A stretch of DNA of 64,000 bases from Arenicella xantha (GTDB lineage: Bacteria > Pseudomonadota > Gammaproteobacteria > Arenicellales > Arenicellaceae). The DNA lies in the NCBI RefSeq assembly GCF_003315245.1, contig NZ_QNRT01000006.1, positions 62,001-126,000 of the forward strand. The letters are read 5' to 3'. A model generated the notes under the pieces. The model was not told the origin of the DNA, searched no databases, and saw only the letters and a list, made by a program, of their open reading frames with translations. Of the stretch, positions 17,438-26,272 are shown piece after piece. Each line of letters opens with the position of its first letter. The stretch's first letter is position 1. The position numbers and the translations under genes were made by a program.

Positions 17438-20400
17438 TTATTCGTCTAATAACAACGGCAAGATAGCCGGGAGTGGGAATCGGCGTTGCGGTGTATCCAC
17501 TAGTGCGTCATCCGGAATGCCATCGTTGTCATCATCAGGGTTTGGCACATTCGGGTCGGTCGAAAACTCGAACTCTTCTAAATTAGTAAAGCCATCACCA
17601 TCGGGGTCGGCGTCTCGGTCAAACGAATTACGCGGGTCTAAGCCATTGTCGAGCTCGTATTGATTTGGCATACCATCACCGTCAATATCATTGTCACATG
17701 CGTCGCCTATCCCGTCGCCCTCAAAATCGTCTTGATTCGGGTTAGGCGTGCTTGGGCAGTTGTCAGCATTATCAGCGATGCCATCGGCGTCATCGTCATC
17801 GTCGTCGGTCACCAACAAGTTAGCTGTTACGCTGCCTAAGCCGCTGGCGGCAATGGTGACCAGTTGGTCGGCATCGAGTGTGGTGTTATCGATGCCGGTG
17901 ATATTGAAATTAACAAACGCCGCGCCGACCGGAATCTCAACCGTGGCGGGGATTACTAGTCGAGTCGGGTTATTGCTGCTTAAGCTGACGTTAAGCGCGG
18001 TGTTAGTCGGAGTATTGCGGCTAACAGTCGCCACCGTTATGCCGCTCTCGCTGATTGATGAGCTGTTGAGTGTTAACCCTAAACTGGGCGTTTCGTTGTC
18101 AACGACGGTTACGGTCGCGGAACCAACCACATAGCCAATGGCATTCACCGATATGCTGCTGATGCTATTGCCGTCGGCCAGAGTATCGTCAACCGCAGAA
18201 ATCGCAAACGTGGCAGATGCCTCACCCGCCGGAATCACCACGCTCGTGGGCACCATGGCTGAGCTTAGGTCGCTACTGGCAAGATTAACCTCAAGTGGTC
18301 GGTCAATTAGCACTGAGCGCGTGACGGTGCCTGTACTCGCGCCGCCATTTTCGGGCATGACGTCTGGTGACACTGAAACGCTAAGCGACTGAACCTCAAA
18401 TGCGCCAACGTCGCGCGTGCCGACCGCCGCAAAACCGCGTTGATCTGTGCTGGTGGGGTTGACGCTAGAGCCAGGGTTGATCGCTGGGCTACCACTCATC
18501 AAAGCATGGGTTAACGTGGCGCCGCCATTGTCGGCTAATGGCCCGAGCAGCGGGTCAGCAACGGTCGCGACACTACAGCTTGAGTCATCCACGATGCTGT
18601 CGGTTGCAATCGCTATAGAAACTGTACCGCCACACGCACCACCTGCGGAATTAGCGATGATGCTATTGCTGACACTTATACTTGCGTATTCTCGAGTGTA
18701 CAACCCACCACCAGTATCAGGATAAGCTGAATTACCCGACAATGTGCTATTACCAACGCTGACACTTGCTGAGTCTCGAGCATGCACCCCGCCACCACCA
18801 AACTCTGCCGAATTACCCGACACCGTGCTATTACTGACACTAAGACTAGCGGTGTTTTGAGCGAACAATCCACCACCAAAAGGAGCCCTATTATGCGACA
18901 CCGTGCTATTACTGATACTGAAGCTTGCCGTGCCTCGGGCGTGCAATCCGCCGCCATTGCCAAAAGCAAAATTACCCGACAGCGTGCTATTGCTGATGCT
19001 AACGCTTGCCATACTTGCGGCGTACAACCCGCCGCCATAATATGCCGAATTACCCGACAGCGTGCTATTGCTGATACTGACGCTTGCCGTACCTGTGGCT
19101 TTCAATCCGCCGCCATCCGATGCATCACCACCGCTGATCACCAAATGATCGAGTTGCACGGTGCCGCTAGTAACGCTCATTACCCGTGAGGCTTTGTTGG
19201 CGTCAATCGTGGTGTTAGTGGCGGTGTTAGTGGCGGTGTTAGTGGCGGTGCTAGTACCGGTGTTAGCACCATTCGGGTTAATGCTCACGCTGCGAGTAAT
19301 GGCTAATTCGCCACCCGTCAGCGTGATGGTCTGCCCGGCCACGTTGGGGGCAAATTGAATAATGTGATCATCAGGTTGTGAGCCAATATTAAAACACCCG
19401 TTGTCTAAATCACCCCGCGCGTTGGTGGTGGCGATTGCTTCTCGCAGGGTACACCCAGCGCCGTTGTCGTCGGCGGTGCTGGTGACGGTTAGGTTTAGTT
19501 TGTCATTTGGATCCATAGCACCAAATTCAAACGCGCCAACGTCGCGCGCACCAACCGCCGCAAAACCGCGTTGGTCGGTACTGGTGGCACCCGCTCCGGT
19601 GGCTTGATTAATTGCTGGGCTACCGCTCAGCAAAGCATGGGTTAACGTGGCGCCGCCATTGTCGGCTAATGGCCCAAGCAGTGGGTCAGCAACAACGGTC
19701 GCGCCACTACAGCTTGAGTCATCCACGATGCTGTCGGTTGCAATCGCGATACCTGAACCGGTACACTCATCGCGGCCTGCGGAATTAGCAATGATGCTAT
19801 TGCTGACATTGACGCTTGCATTGTCTAGACTGATCAACCCGCCATGCGTACCAGACGAATTACCCGACAGCGTGCTATTGCCGATACTGACGCTTGCCGT
19901 ACTTGCGGCGTTCAATCCGCCGCCGAAATTAGTAGCGGAATTACCCGACAGCGTGCTATTGATGATACTGACGCTTGCCGAGTCTCCAGCGTACAAGCCG
20001 CCGCCGCGTAAAGGTGCCCAATTAGCCGACAGCGTGCTATTGCTGATACTGACGCTTGACGTACTTGCGGCTTTCAATCCTCCGCCATAACCACCCAGAT
20101 TACCCGACAGCGTGCTATTGCTGATACTGACGCTTGACGTACTTGCGGCGTTCAATCCGCCGCCATTATTTGAGGCATTACCCGACAACGTGCTATTGCT
20201 GATACTGACGCTTGCCGAGTCTCCAGCATACAAGCCACCGCCATTAGATGCGTTACCACCGCTGATCACCAAATGATCGAGTTGCACTGTGCCGCTAGTA
20301 ACGCTCATCACCCGTGAGGCTTTGTTGGCGTCAATCGTGGTGTTAGCGCCATTGGGGTTAATGCTCACGCTACTGGTAATGGCTAATTCGCTGCCCGCCA

Positions 20401-21967
20401 GCGTGATGGTTTGCCCGGCCACGTTGGGCGCAAATTGAATAATATGATCATCGGTTTGTTCGCCAATATTAAAGCACCCGTTGTCTAAGTCACTGAGCGC
20501 GTTGGTGGTGGCGATTGCTTCTCGCAGGGTACACCCAGCGCCGTCGTCGTCTGCGGTGCTGGTGACGGTTAGTCTAAGTCTATCAGGGTTAATACCACCA
20601 AATTCAAACGCGCCAATGTCGCGCGTGCCGACCGCCGCAAAACCGCGTTGATCTGTGTTGGTGGCACCCGCTCCGGTGGCTTGATTAATTGCCGGGCTAC
20701 CGCTCAGCAAGGCATGGGTTAACGTGGCGCCGCCATTGTCGGCTAATGGGCCAAGCAGTGGGTTAGCAAAGGACGCGCCACTACAGCTTGTGTCATCCAC
20801 GATACTGTCGGTGGCAATCGCGATACCTGTACCGTCACACGCATCGCCTGCGGAATTAGCGATGATGCTGTTGCTGATACTGACGCTTGACGTACCTGTT
20901 GCGACCAACCCGCCGCCCACAATTGCTGAATTACCCGACAGCGTGCTATTGCTGATACTGACGCTTGACGAGTGTCGGGCATCCAAGCCCCCGCCAGTAT
21001 CAGCCGAATTACCCGACAGCGTGCTATTGCTGATACTGACGCTGGCCGTGTCTCGGGCGTACAACCCGCCGCCAGAACGAGCCGAATTACCCGACAGCGT
21101 GCTATTGATGATACTGACGCTTGCCGTGTCTTCAGCGTACAACCCGCCGCCAAAAAAATCCGCCGAATTACCCGACAGCGTGCTATTGCTGATACTGACG
21201 CTTGACGAGATTCGGGCATGCAAGCCGCCGCCAGAACCAGCCGAATTACCCGACAGCGTGCTATTGCTGATACTGACGCTTGACGAGTGTCGGGCATCCA
21301 AGCCGCCGCCAGAACGAGCCGAATTACCCGACAGCGTGCTATTGCTGATACTGACGCTTGACGAGTGTCGGGCATCCAAGCCGCCGCCAGAACGAGCCGA
21401 ATTACCCGACAGCGTGCTATTGATGATACTGACGCTTGCCGAGGCTGTGGCGTACAACCCGCCGCCATCAGAATCAGCCGAATTACCCGACAGCGTGCTA
21501 TTGCTGATACTGACGCTGGCCGTATCTCCAGCGTTCAAGCCGCCGCCTCGAGCTGCCCTACCACCGCTAATCACCAAATGATCGAGTTGCACGGTGCCGC
21601 TAGTAACGCTCATCACCCGTGAGGCTTGGTTGGCGTCAATCGTGGTGTTAGCGCCATTGGGGTTAATGCTCACGCTACTGGTAACCGTTAATTCGCTACC
21701 CGCCAGCGTAATGGTTTGCCCGGCCACGTTGGGGGCAAATTGAATAATGTCGTTGCTGCCTAAGGCGTCGTTAGTAACATCAATATTGCAACCGTTGGTT
21801 TGATCAGAGCCACTGTTGACGGTATTAATTGCCTCACGCAAAGTGCAGTTGGTGCCGTCATCAGCGTTTGATGTGACCTCAATGGTGGCGGCCTGCAATG
21901 GCGTGCTCAATGCATGGCCAATCGCCATAGCTAATGCGGTTTTATTAATGCAGTTTAATGGCGGCAT
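17438..21967 (-). CDS. Giant CSLREA / choice-of-anchor Q beta-helix surface protein
   Basis: A 1509-residue secreted protein. A signal peptide (1-26) is followed by three tandem modules, each opening with C-T-L-R-E-A (near residues 41, 479 and 840; the CSLREA motif), continuing as a parallel beta-helix of about 26-residue turns (S-V-S-I-S-N-S-T-L-S-G-N ... G-G-G-L) and closing with a choice-of-anchor Q segment (D-Q-R-G-F-A-A-V-G ... V-G-A-F-E). There are about 9, 5 and 5 main turns. Two Calx-beta-like domains and an Asp-rich thrombospondin type 3-like calcium-binding tail (about 1425-1490) follow. The end, F-P-L-P-A-I-L-P-L-L-L-D-E, could be a sorting tail. Probably a calcium-stabilised adhesin; substrate unknown. 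Confidence 0.85.
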   Translation of the reverse strand: MPPLNCINKTALAMAIGHALSTPLQAATIEVTSNADDGTNCTLREAINTVNSGSDQTNGCNIDVTNDALGSNDIIQFAPNVAGQTITLAGSELTVTSSVSINPNGANTTIDANQASRVMSVTSGTVQLDHLVISGGRAARGGGLNAGDTASVSISNSTLSGNSADSDGGGLYATASASVSIINSTLSGNSARSGGGLDARHSSSVSISNSTLSGNSARSGGGLDARHSSSVSISNSTLSGNSAGSGGGLHARISSSVSISNSTLSGNSADFFGGGLYAEDTASVSIINSTLSGNSARSGGGLYARDTASVSISNSTLSGNSADTGGGLDARHSSSVSISNSTLSGNSAIVGGGLVATGTSSVSISNSIIANSAGDACDGTGIAIATDSIVDDTSCSGASFANPLLGPLADNGGATLTHALLSGSPAINQATGAGATNTDQRGFAAVGTRDIGAFEFGGINPDRLRLTVTSTADDDGAGCTLREAIATTNALSDLDNGCFNIGEQTDDHIIQFAPNVAGQTITLAGSELAITSSVSINPNGANTTIDANKASRVMSVTSGTVQLDHLVISGGNASNGGGLYAGDSASVSISNSTLSGNASNNGGGLNAASTSSVSISNSTLSGNLGGYGGGLKAASTSSVSISNSTLSANWAPLRGGGLYAGDSASVSIINSTLSGNSATNFGGGLNAASTASVSIGNSTLSGNSSGTHGGLISLDNASVNVSNSIIANSAGRDECTGSGIAIATDSIVDDSSCSGATVVADPLLGPLADNGGATLTHALLSGSPAINQATGAGATSTDQRGFAAVGARDVGAFEFGAMDPNDKLNLTVTSTADDNGAGCTLREAIATTNARGDLDNGCFNIGSQPDDHIIQFAPNVAGQTITLTGGELAITRSVSINPNGANTGTSTATNTATNTATNTTIDANKASRVMSVTSGTVQLDHLVISGGDASDGGGLKATGTASVSISNSTLSGNSAYYGGGLYAASMASVSISNSTLSGNFAFGNGGGLHARGTASFSISNSTVSHNRAPFGGGLFAQNTASLSVSNSTVSGNSAEFGGGGVHARDSASVSVGNSTLSGNSAYPDTGGGLYTREYASISVSNSIIANSAGGACGGTVSIAIATDSIVDDSSCSVATVADPLLGPLADNGGATLTHALMSGSPAINPGSSVNPTSTDQRGFAAVGTRDVGAFEVQSLSVSVSPDVMPENGGASTGTVTRSVLIDRPLEVNLASSDLSSAMVPTSVVIPAGEASATFAISAVDDTLADGNSISSISVNAIGYVVGSATVTVVDNETPSLGLTLNSSSISESGITVATVSRNTPTNTALNVSLSSNNPTRLVIPATVEIPVGAAFVNFNITGIDNTTLDADQLVTIAASGLGSVTANLLVTDDDDDDADGIADNADNCPSTPNPNQDDFEGDGIGDACDNDIDGDGMPNQYELDNGLDPRNSFDRDADPDGDGFTNLEEFEFSTDPNVPNPDDDNDGIPDDALVDTPQRRFPLPAILPLLLDE
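20900..21540. repeat. In-gene 78-bp tandem repeats
   Basis: Inside the first beta-helix module the DNA repeats with a 78-bp period, one 26-residue turn per copy. GCCGAATTACCCGACAGCG recurs at 21318 and 21396, and adjacent copies are nearly identical. Such identity favours gain or loss of turns by recombination, which would change the helix length between strains. Confidence 0.85.
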
Positions 21968-22720
21968 GGTAATTTCGGCTGTGTAGTAGATTCATGGCTA
22001 GTTACGCTTGCGCGTTGCAGCCAATTGTCTAATATTTTCAATGCGTGTAATACTACGGCTACCTTTCAGTTGTGGCAATCGTACTTTAGTCTGAGCGTTC
22101 GTTAAGGAAAACCCGCTGGAAAAACCAAAGCCTTTCCTATTTTCGCCGCTGATTACGCAATGATTTGACCGCTCAAGAACGAGTAAAACGCCAGCAAACC
22201 AGATAGGAGCTCTATGTACTCGCTTTATTCGAACCGACCTTGATTGCGAGCCATTATTGTTAGTTACCAAACAAGGGGCTTGGGGCTCGTGCGCCCAACA
22301 ACTAAATCACTATTTACTGAACTCACAAGTAGCTGGTAACAGAGTTAGAGTGATTTCAAACTGAACCGTACCACTGGCTCAAGTAGAGTTTGCGAGCCAC
22401 CGGTGCAGAGAATACCACCGTGGCCCCAACCCCAATTGTTGTGCATAAAGCACCAAGCGTGGCAGGGATAGTCCTTTTGCAAGAATAGGTAAGCGTTGCG
22501 CCAAATGTGTATCAAATAGGCATTATCAGGTCTTTGGTTTAGGACCGAGACCGGCATAGACCAAAGACCTGCCCCGTTATATTTCCAGTCAACGTGTTTT
22601 TGATTCTACCTAATATTAATGCTGTGTAATTACCAATATTGAAGGGCTTGTAGCTGTTGTAAGCTCTATCAGAAGTATAATCAGTTTGATTCATGCGGCA
22701 TCCGCTTACTAGGATTAAAA
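21968..22720. other. Intergenic region with REP-like copy 2
   Basis: No gene is well supported in these 750 bases. A minus-strand frame at 21998-22270 would need a TTG start and shows no family signal. The region contains a REP-like element (22525-22586) and presumably the promoters of the beta-helix protein gene and the dipeptidase gene, which are divergent. Confidence 0.4.
22525..22586. repeat. REP-like element, copy 2
   Basis: Perfect 11-bp arms AGGTCTTTGGT (22528-22538) and ACCAAAGACCT (22560-22570) flank a 21-base centre containing TTAGGACC, and GTTATATTTCC follows. Order and spacing match the element at 13857, with several compensating changes that keep the arms paired, which suggests selection or repeated copying of the hairpin. 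Confidence 0.75.
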
Positions 22721-23824
22721 ATGACAATATCACGACGTGCTTTTATTTCATCATCTTTGATGCTTCCGCTAGGTTTGTCCAGTGTTAGATCTTTCGCAGA
22801 TACTCCAGCTATTAGCAAAATGCGGCAATTCGTTATTAATGGCAATATGGTAATCGGTCCAGAGTTTGGTGAGCCTTTCGATGACGAAACAAAAGCGCAG
22901 CTAGAGAAAACAGGATTAACTGCATTTAAACTTTCATTGGGCGGAAGCCGAGGTAGTTACGAGGAAGTACATGAAGTGCTTGATTCTTTACCCGAAATTT
23001 ATGCCTCCAATCCTGACACATTGATGCACATCAATTCAGCAAGCGATCTACAACGAGCCTACGATACTCGCCGTACAGGTATAATTTATTCGTTCGAAGC
23101 AGCGACAATGCTAGGCGAGCGTGTCGAAAGAGTAGAAGAATTCGCTAATCGTGGAGTTCGCATAATGCAGCTTGGTTATAATCACACGTCGCCATTCGGT
23201 GCTGGTGTCATGTCTACAGACGGGCCACTTGGGTTGTCCAAACTTGGATACGCTGTGATTAAACAAATGGAAGAAAATGAGGTACTCCTAGACCTCAGTC
23301 ACGCCCATGAATTGACCGCTGATGAAGCGCTAAAAACCAGTTCTAAGCCAGTCTCTATGACTCATACAGGTTGCTACGAAATCAATCCTCATCAGAGAAA
23401 TAAGTCAAACAAGACGTTAAGAGCAACCGCAGATTCCGGCGGCATTGTTGGGATTTATGAAATGAGTTATTTGACTGCTGACCTAGAACAACAATCGCTA
23501 GAAGCATTCATGGCACACATAAAACATGCTCTCAAAATATGTGGCGAAGATCATGTTGGGATTGGTAGCGATACTCCTGTCTTGGGTTTTGATACTGGGC
23601 CACAAAGCATGGCTCAATGGAACGAAATAAACCGTCAACGTAAAGAAACTGGCGTAGCCGCTCCAGGTGAAGGACCTCCTCCTTACGTTGTTGGAATCAA
23701 CGGCCCTCACAAGATGGCCGTAATTTCTGAAGAACTTAACGCACGCGGCGTAGCCCCTGCGGTGATTGATAAAATAATTGGTAATAATTTTGCCAGAGTT
23801 CTATCGGATACCTTACCTGCGTAA
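22721..23824 (+). CDS. Tat-exported M19 membrane-dipeptidase homologue
   Basis: A 367-residue protein of the renal-dipeptidase (M19) family. The N-terminus S-R-R-A-F-I-S-S-S-L plus a hydrophobic stretch ending near residue 27 is a twin-arginine signal. Family segments are present: I-I-Y-S-F-E-A-A near residue 120 (bridging Glu), D-L-S-H-A near 190, M-T-H-T-G near 220 and V-G-I-G-S-D near 280. The usual N-terminal D-G-H-x-D metal motif is not found; the matching place reads V-I-N-G-N-M-V. One zinc site may therefore be altered or lost. AGGA precedes the ATG. No partner genes are adjacent. Confidence 0.78.
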   Translation: MTISRRAFISSSLMLPLGLSSVRSFADTPAISKMRQFVINGNMVIGPEFGEPFDDETKAQLEKTGLTAFKLSLGGSRGSYEEVHEVLDSLPEIYASNPDTLMHINSASDLQRAYDTRRTGIIYSFEAATMLGERVERVEEFANRGVRIMQLGYNHTSPFGAGVMSTDGPLGLSKLGYAVIKQMEENEVLLDLSHAHELTADEALKTSSKPVSMTHTGCYEINPHQRNKSNKTLRATADSGGIVGIYEMSYLTADLEQQSLEAFMAHIKHALKICGEDHVGIGSDTPVLGFDTGPQSMAQWNEINRQRKETGVAAPGEGPPPYVVGINGPHKMAVISEELNARGVAPAVIDKIIGNNFARVLSDTLPA

Positions 23825-23847
23825 AAAAATAGTCGCTCAACGTTTCG

Positions 23848-24095
23848 TTGATAGCCTGCCCCCCCAAACCGATTTACATCGCCAAGATTGTTAGTGCGTT
23901 CTCTCAAGATTTTCGCATAGGAGGCATCGGCGCTGTTGGCTCTTTTGCAACCGACTCGATGGATAGATACAGCGACTTAGACCTTGTCATCGCCATTAAC
24001 CCCATGACTATGAAAGTGTCATATCTGAGAGGTTCGCGCTAATAGATCACGCCAACGGCAAAGTGGCGGCATTTGGAAAGTGCATTACCTTGTAG
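23848..24095 (+). pseudogene. Nucleotidyltransferase-fold protein, frameshifted remnant
   Basis: The frame from 23848 encodes G-A-V-G-S-F-A-T-D-S-M-D-R-Y-S-D-L-D-L-V, the G-S-x-x-x...-D-L-D signature of nucleotidyltransferase-fold proteins. After about 24005 the homologous text continues in another frame (D-Y-E-S-V-I-S-E-R-F-A-L-I-D, then H-A-N-G-K-V-A-A-F) and stops at 24093-24095. One lost base explains the switch. The product would be short and truncated, so this is a decayed gene. A C-homopolymer (eight C) lies at 23860, near its start. Confidence 0.65.
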
Positions 24096-24442
24096 ATTCA
24101 ATTAAGGAAGCAAAATAAGGTTGAGATCAATAGGAATACGCAAGAACTTTGCTTAGGCTATTTCAAGTAGGAGCTCCTCGATTAAATGGCATAGTTTGAC
24201 TGTGACGCTCCACACATATTGATCCTCATGAAAAGTTTGGGGTTGAGTCTGTCTTTTAAGTAACCTCGAATGGCCACAAAGAGTTTGCCTGTTTGAAAAG
24301 TCAATGACTGATCACTTCTTGTATTTAAGACCCATTCAATCATGTCAATATGAATGGGTCAAACAGCCCTTAAGAGACATTCAGAAAATCGCATCACCAC
24401 ATTAATTTCGGCCTCCTTATTTTCCAATACCCTTGGGAAATA
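24096..24442. other. Intergenic region with a perfect inverted repeat
   Basis: No gene is seen. The only structure is GACCCATTCA at 24329-24338 with TGAATGGGTC at 24351-24360. The region lies downstream of the M56/M23 gene on the minus strand and may contain its transcription end. Confidence 0.4.
24329..24360. repeat. Perfect 10-bp inverted repeat
   Basis: GACCCATTCA and TGAATGGGTC are separated by 12 bases (ATCATGTCAATA). No T-run follows on either strand, so it is more likely a REP-like or protein-binding dyad than a simple terminator. Confidence 0.7.
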
Positions 24443-25798
24443 TCAACGTAAACTATTTGTATTGAACACTAATTTAGGATCAACTCTTTGGTTGTCCTTA
24501 ATCACCTCAAAGTGAAGATGAACGCCGGTCGCTTTGCCTGTCTCGCCAATTATTCCAATAGCTTGTCCAGCGCTAACCCAAGAACCCACTTTTACGTCGA
24601 CAGATTCTAAATGTGAATACAAAGTTTGATAACCACCTTTGTGCTGAATTAATACGGTGTTCCCATAGTTAGGATGTAAGGTCTTGTTACCTGCAATAAT
24701 TATCAGACCATCAGCAGCAGACAGCACAAAGCTACCGTTTCCCGAAACATAATCAACACCTTGATGCGGTTTGTACTGCCTTATCATGTCTACACTACGA
24801 AATGTTGAGCTTATCGTATGGTCATTTAGGGGTTGTCGCCAATTTAGCTTATCTGTTATCACTGGCTCTTTTAACATCATATGCAGGCTAAAAAGAGCGA
24901 GTATCATCAAAGAAAATTTTAAGGCCAAAGTAAAGGAGCTTTTATTCGTTGAGCATATAATGTTGGTAAGCCTAGTTTTACAGTCATCAGCGTCAAGAAC
25001 ACCTGAATTAAATTGAGCCACTAGATTATCGTTATTAAGTTGAACGCTTCTTTTTAAAGATTGTAGTAATGCTTTGGCATAATCATGTTTATTAATATTG
25101 AAGTCACGTATCGTCAGCCTGTCGCATCTGTGTTCCATTGCTCGAATAAACTGCCACTCCATTTTTTTAACAAATGGGTTTACCCATAAAACGGTACTCA
25201 AAATTCTCCAGAAAAGAACTGCGATATGATCTTTTTTTGAAATATGCATTAGCTCATGTTGAATCAAAATATTTTGTTGATCTTTTTCTAGCAACGAAAA
25301 ATATTGAGGCAATACTATGTGAGGCCTCGCTGTGCCAAATACAAAAGGGCTATGATTTAAAGAGGAAATTGCAACCTTAGTTTTAGCATTAGACAGCTCA
25401 TTAATTGGCTCAGAAGAATTAGATAGCTTTTTTAGTTTTTGCCAAATGGTCAACAATTGAACTAGTTTCAAGAAAGTAAAACAAAAATAGCCGATGATGA
25501 GTGCTGTCGCCAATAAATCAATTTTTTTCAAACTTGCGTGAGTGATACTGGCTTGCTTTACTATTTGTGCTTTTTCCAGATTTGAATTTATATAACTCAA
25601 ATCATTGACTAATATATTCATAGAGTCAGATGAAAAAGAAATAAAGGGTAAAAAGCCAGCTACTAGCGCAGAATACCAAATACTGGGGGAGGTGTTATCG
25701 TGCTTGGTTATATAGGACAAACAGGCATAGGCAATGCCAGAAAAAATAAGCCAAGGGAAAAAGCTCTCTACTATGAATTGAACAACTGAAGAGTCCAT
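24443..25798 (-). CDS. M56 (BlaR1-type) membrane peptidase fused to an M23 domain
   Basis: A 451-residue inner-membrane protein. The first part (1-315) has several membrane helices and a cytoplasm-facing zinc motif H-E-L-M-H at 181-185, as in BlaR1/MecR1 (M56) proteases that cut BlaI-type repressors. After the last helix (about 292-312) comes a periplasmic M23 endopeptidase-like domain with complete ligand motifs: H-x3-D (H345, D349), Y-S-H near 395 and H-L-H at 427-429. In BlaR1 this position holds a penicillin-binding sensor domain. The start overlaps the repressor stop by one base (TAATG). Likely a peptidoglycan-linked sensor that inactivates the repressor; inference. Confidence 0.85.
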   Translation of the reverse strand: MDSSVVQFIVESFFPWLIFSGIAYACLSYITKHDNTSPSIWYSALVAGFLPFISFSSDSMNILVNDLSYINSNLEKAQIVKQASITHASLKKIDLLATALIIGYFCFTFLKLVQLLTIWQKLKKLSNSSEPINELSNAKTKVAISSLNHSPFVFGTARPHIVLPQYFSLLEKDQQNILIQHELMHISKKDHIAVLFWRILSTVLWVNPFVKKMEWQFIRAMEHRCDRLTIRDFNINKHDYAKALLQSLKRSVQLNNDNLVAQFNSGVLDADDCKTRLTNIICSTNKSSFTLALKFSLMILALFSLHMMLKEPVITDKLNWRQPLNDHTISSTFRSVDMIRQYKPHQGVDYVSGNGSFVLSAADGLIIIAGNKTLHPNYGNTVLIQHKGGYQTLYSHLESVDVKVGSWVSAGQAIGIIGETGKATGVHLHFEVIKDNQRVDPKLVFNTNSLR

Positions 25799-26175
25799 TA
25801 GTTTTCTTCTTTCTGCTCAGACAGTTGATTTAGCAGCTGCTCTAATTCATCTATTTCTTCGTTGTCGATTAAACGACTGTCAGCAAACATAGTAACTGGT
25901 AGAGGTGTATCTAATTCTAGAATATTAGTTGCGAACTCCTGCATATAGGACGCTAGCGTCGGTATTTTTTCAAGCAGTGCTTTATATGTTTTTTTGTTGC
26001 CCAGTGTGCCAATTTCTAAGATTCCCTTATTCCCCATTCTTTCCAAGGTTTTGCGGGTAGACGAGTAAGACCACCAATGCTTTGACTCCAAGTGTTGATG
26101 GATTTCTTTAGCTGTTTGCGGCTGCTTTTTCCAAAGAAGCTTTAGTATCTCTAGCTCGGTTGAATTTGGTGTCAT
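25798..26175 (-). CDS. BlaI/MecI/CopY-family transcriptional repressor
   Basis: A 125-residue winged-helix repressor. It opens T-P-N-S-T-E-L-E-I-L-K-L-L-W, the family hallmark, followed by the recognition region W-W-S-Y-S-S-T-R-K-T-L-E-R-M (about residues 34-47). The acidic, hydrophobic C-terminus should dimerise and carry the protease cleavage site. It is translationally coupled to the M56/M23 gene, its presumed inactivator, and diverges from the M1 peptidase gene across 97 bases holding two operator-like dyads. Confidence 0.88.
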   Translation of the reverse strand: MTPNSTELEILKLLWKKQPQTAKEIHQHLESKHWWSYSSTRKTLERMGNKGILEIGTLGNKKTYKALLEKIPTLASYMQEFATNILELDTPLPVTMFADSRLIDNEEIDELEQLLNQLSEQKEEN

Positions 26176-26190
26176 GTAAATATCTTAGTA

Positions 26191-26208
26191 GTGTGACTTG
26201 TGTCGCAC
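26191..26208. promoter_or_regulatory. Operator-like dyad 1 for the BlaI-type repressor
   Basis: GTGTGAC-TTGT-GTCGCAC is symmetric but for one position. It lies 16 bases upstream of the repressor start and shares G-A-C-N4-G-T-C with the perfect dyad at 26239. It is likely autoregulatory. Confidence 0.6.
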
Positions 26209-26238
26209 CTTAACATCATGTATGTTTAAAAACAATTC

Positions 26239-26254
26239 TGCGACATATGTCGCA
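26239..26254. promoter_or_regulatory. Operator-like dyad 2 for the BlaI-type repressor
   Basis: TGCGACATATGTCGCA is a perfect 16-bp palindrome, 18 bases before the ATG of the M1 peptidase gene. Its core ACATATGT matches the A-C-A/T-G-T symmetry of known BlaI/MecI boxes. Two related sites in the divergent gap suggest that both transcripts share control. Confidence 0.7.
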
Positions 26255-26272
26255 TTTTAATTGTGAGGATTC

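Noticed and set aside
20743-21468. 241-codon minus-strand frame inside the beta-helix gene
   Set aside because: An out-of-frame shadow of the same repeats; its repetitive R/C-rich text has no domain meaning.
20900-21540. CRISPR array
   Set aside because: The periodic repeats are in-frame protein turns without unique spacers, and no cas genes are nearby.
20724-21581. Long plus-strand frame opposite the beta-helix repeats
   Set aside because: It is the antisense shadow of the 78-bp repeats (L-P-D-S-V-L-L-L-I-L-T-L repeats) and has no start signal of its own.
21998-22270. 90-codon minus-strand frame upstream of the giant beta-helix gene
   Set aside because: It needs a TTG start, has no ribosome site, and its composition gives no family or structural signal.
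22240-22330. Possible integron attC-like site (GCCCAAC present)
   Set aside because: The matching GTTGGGC partner was not found at a fitting distance, and there is no integrase or cassette array.
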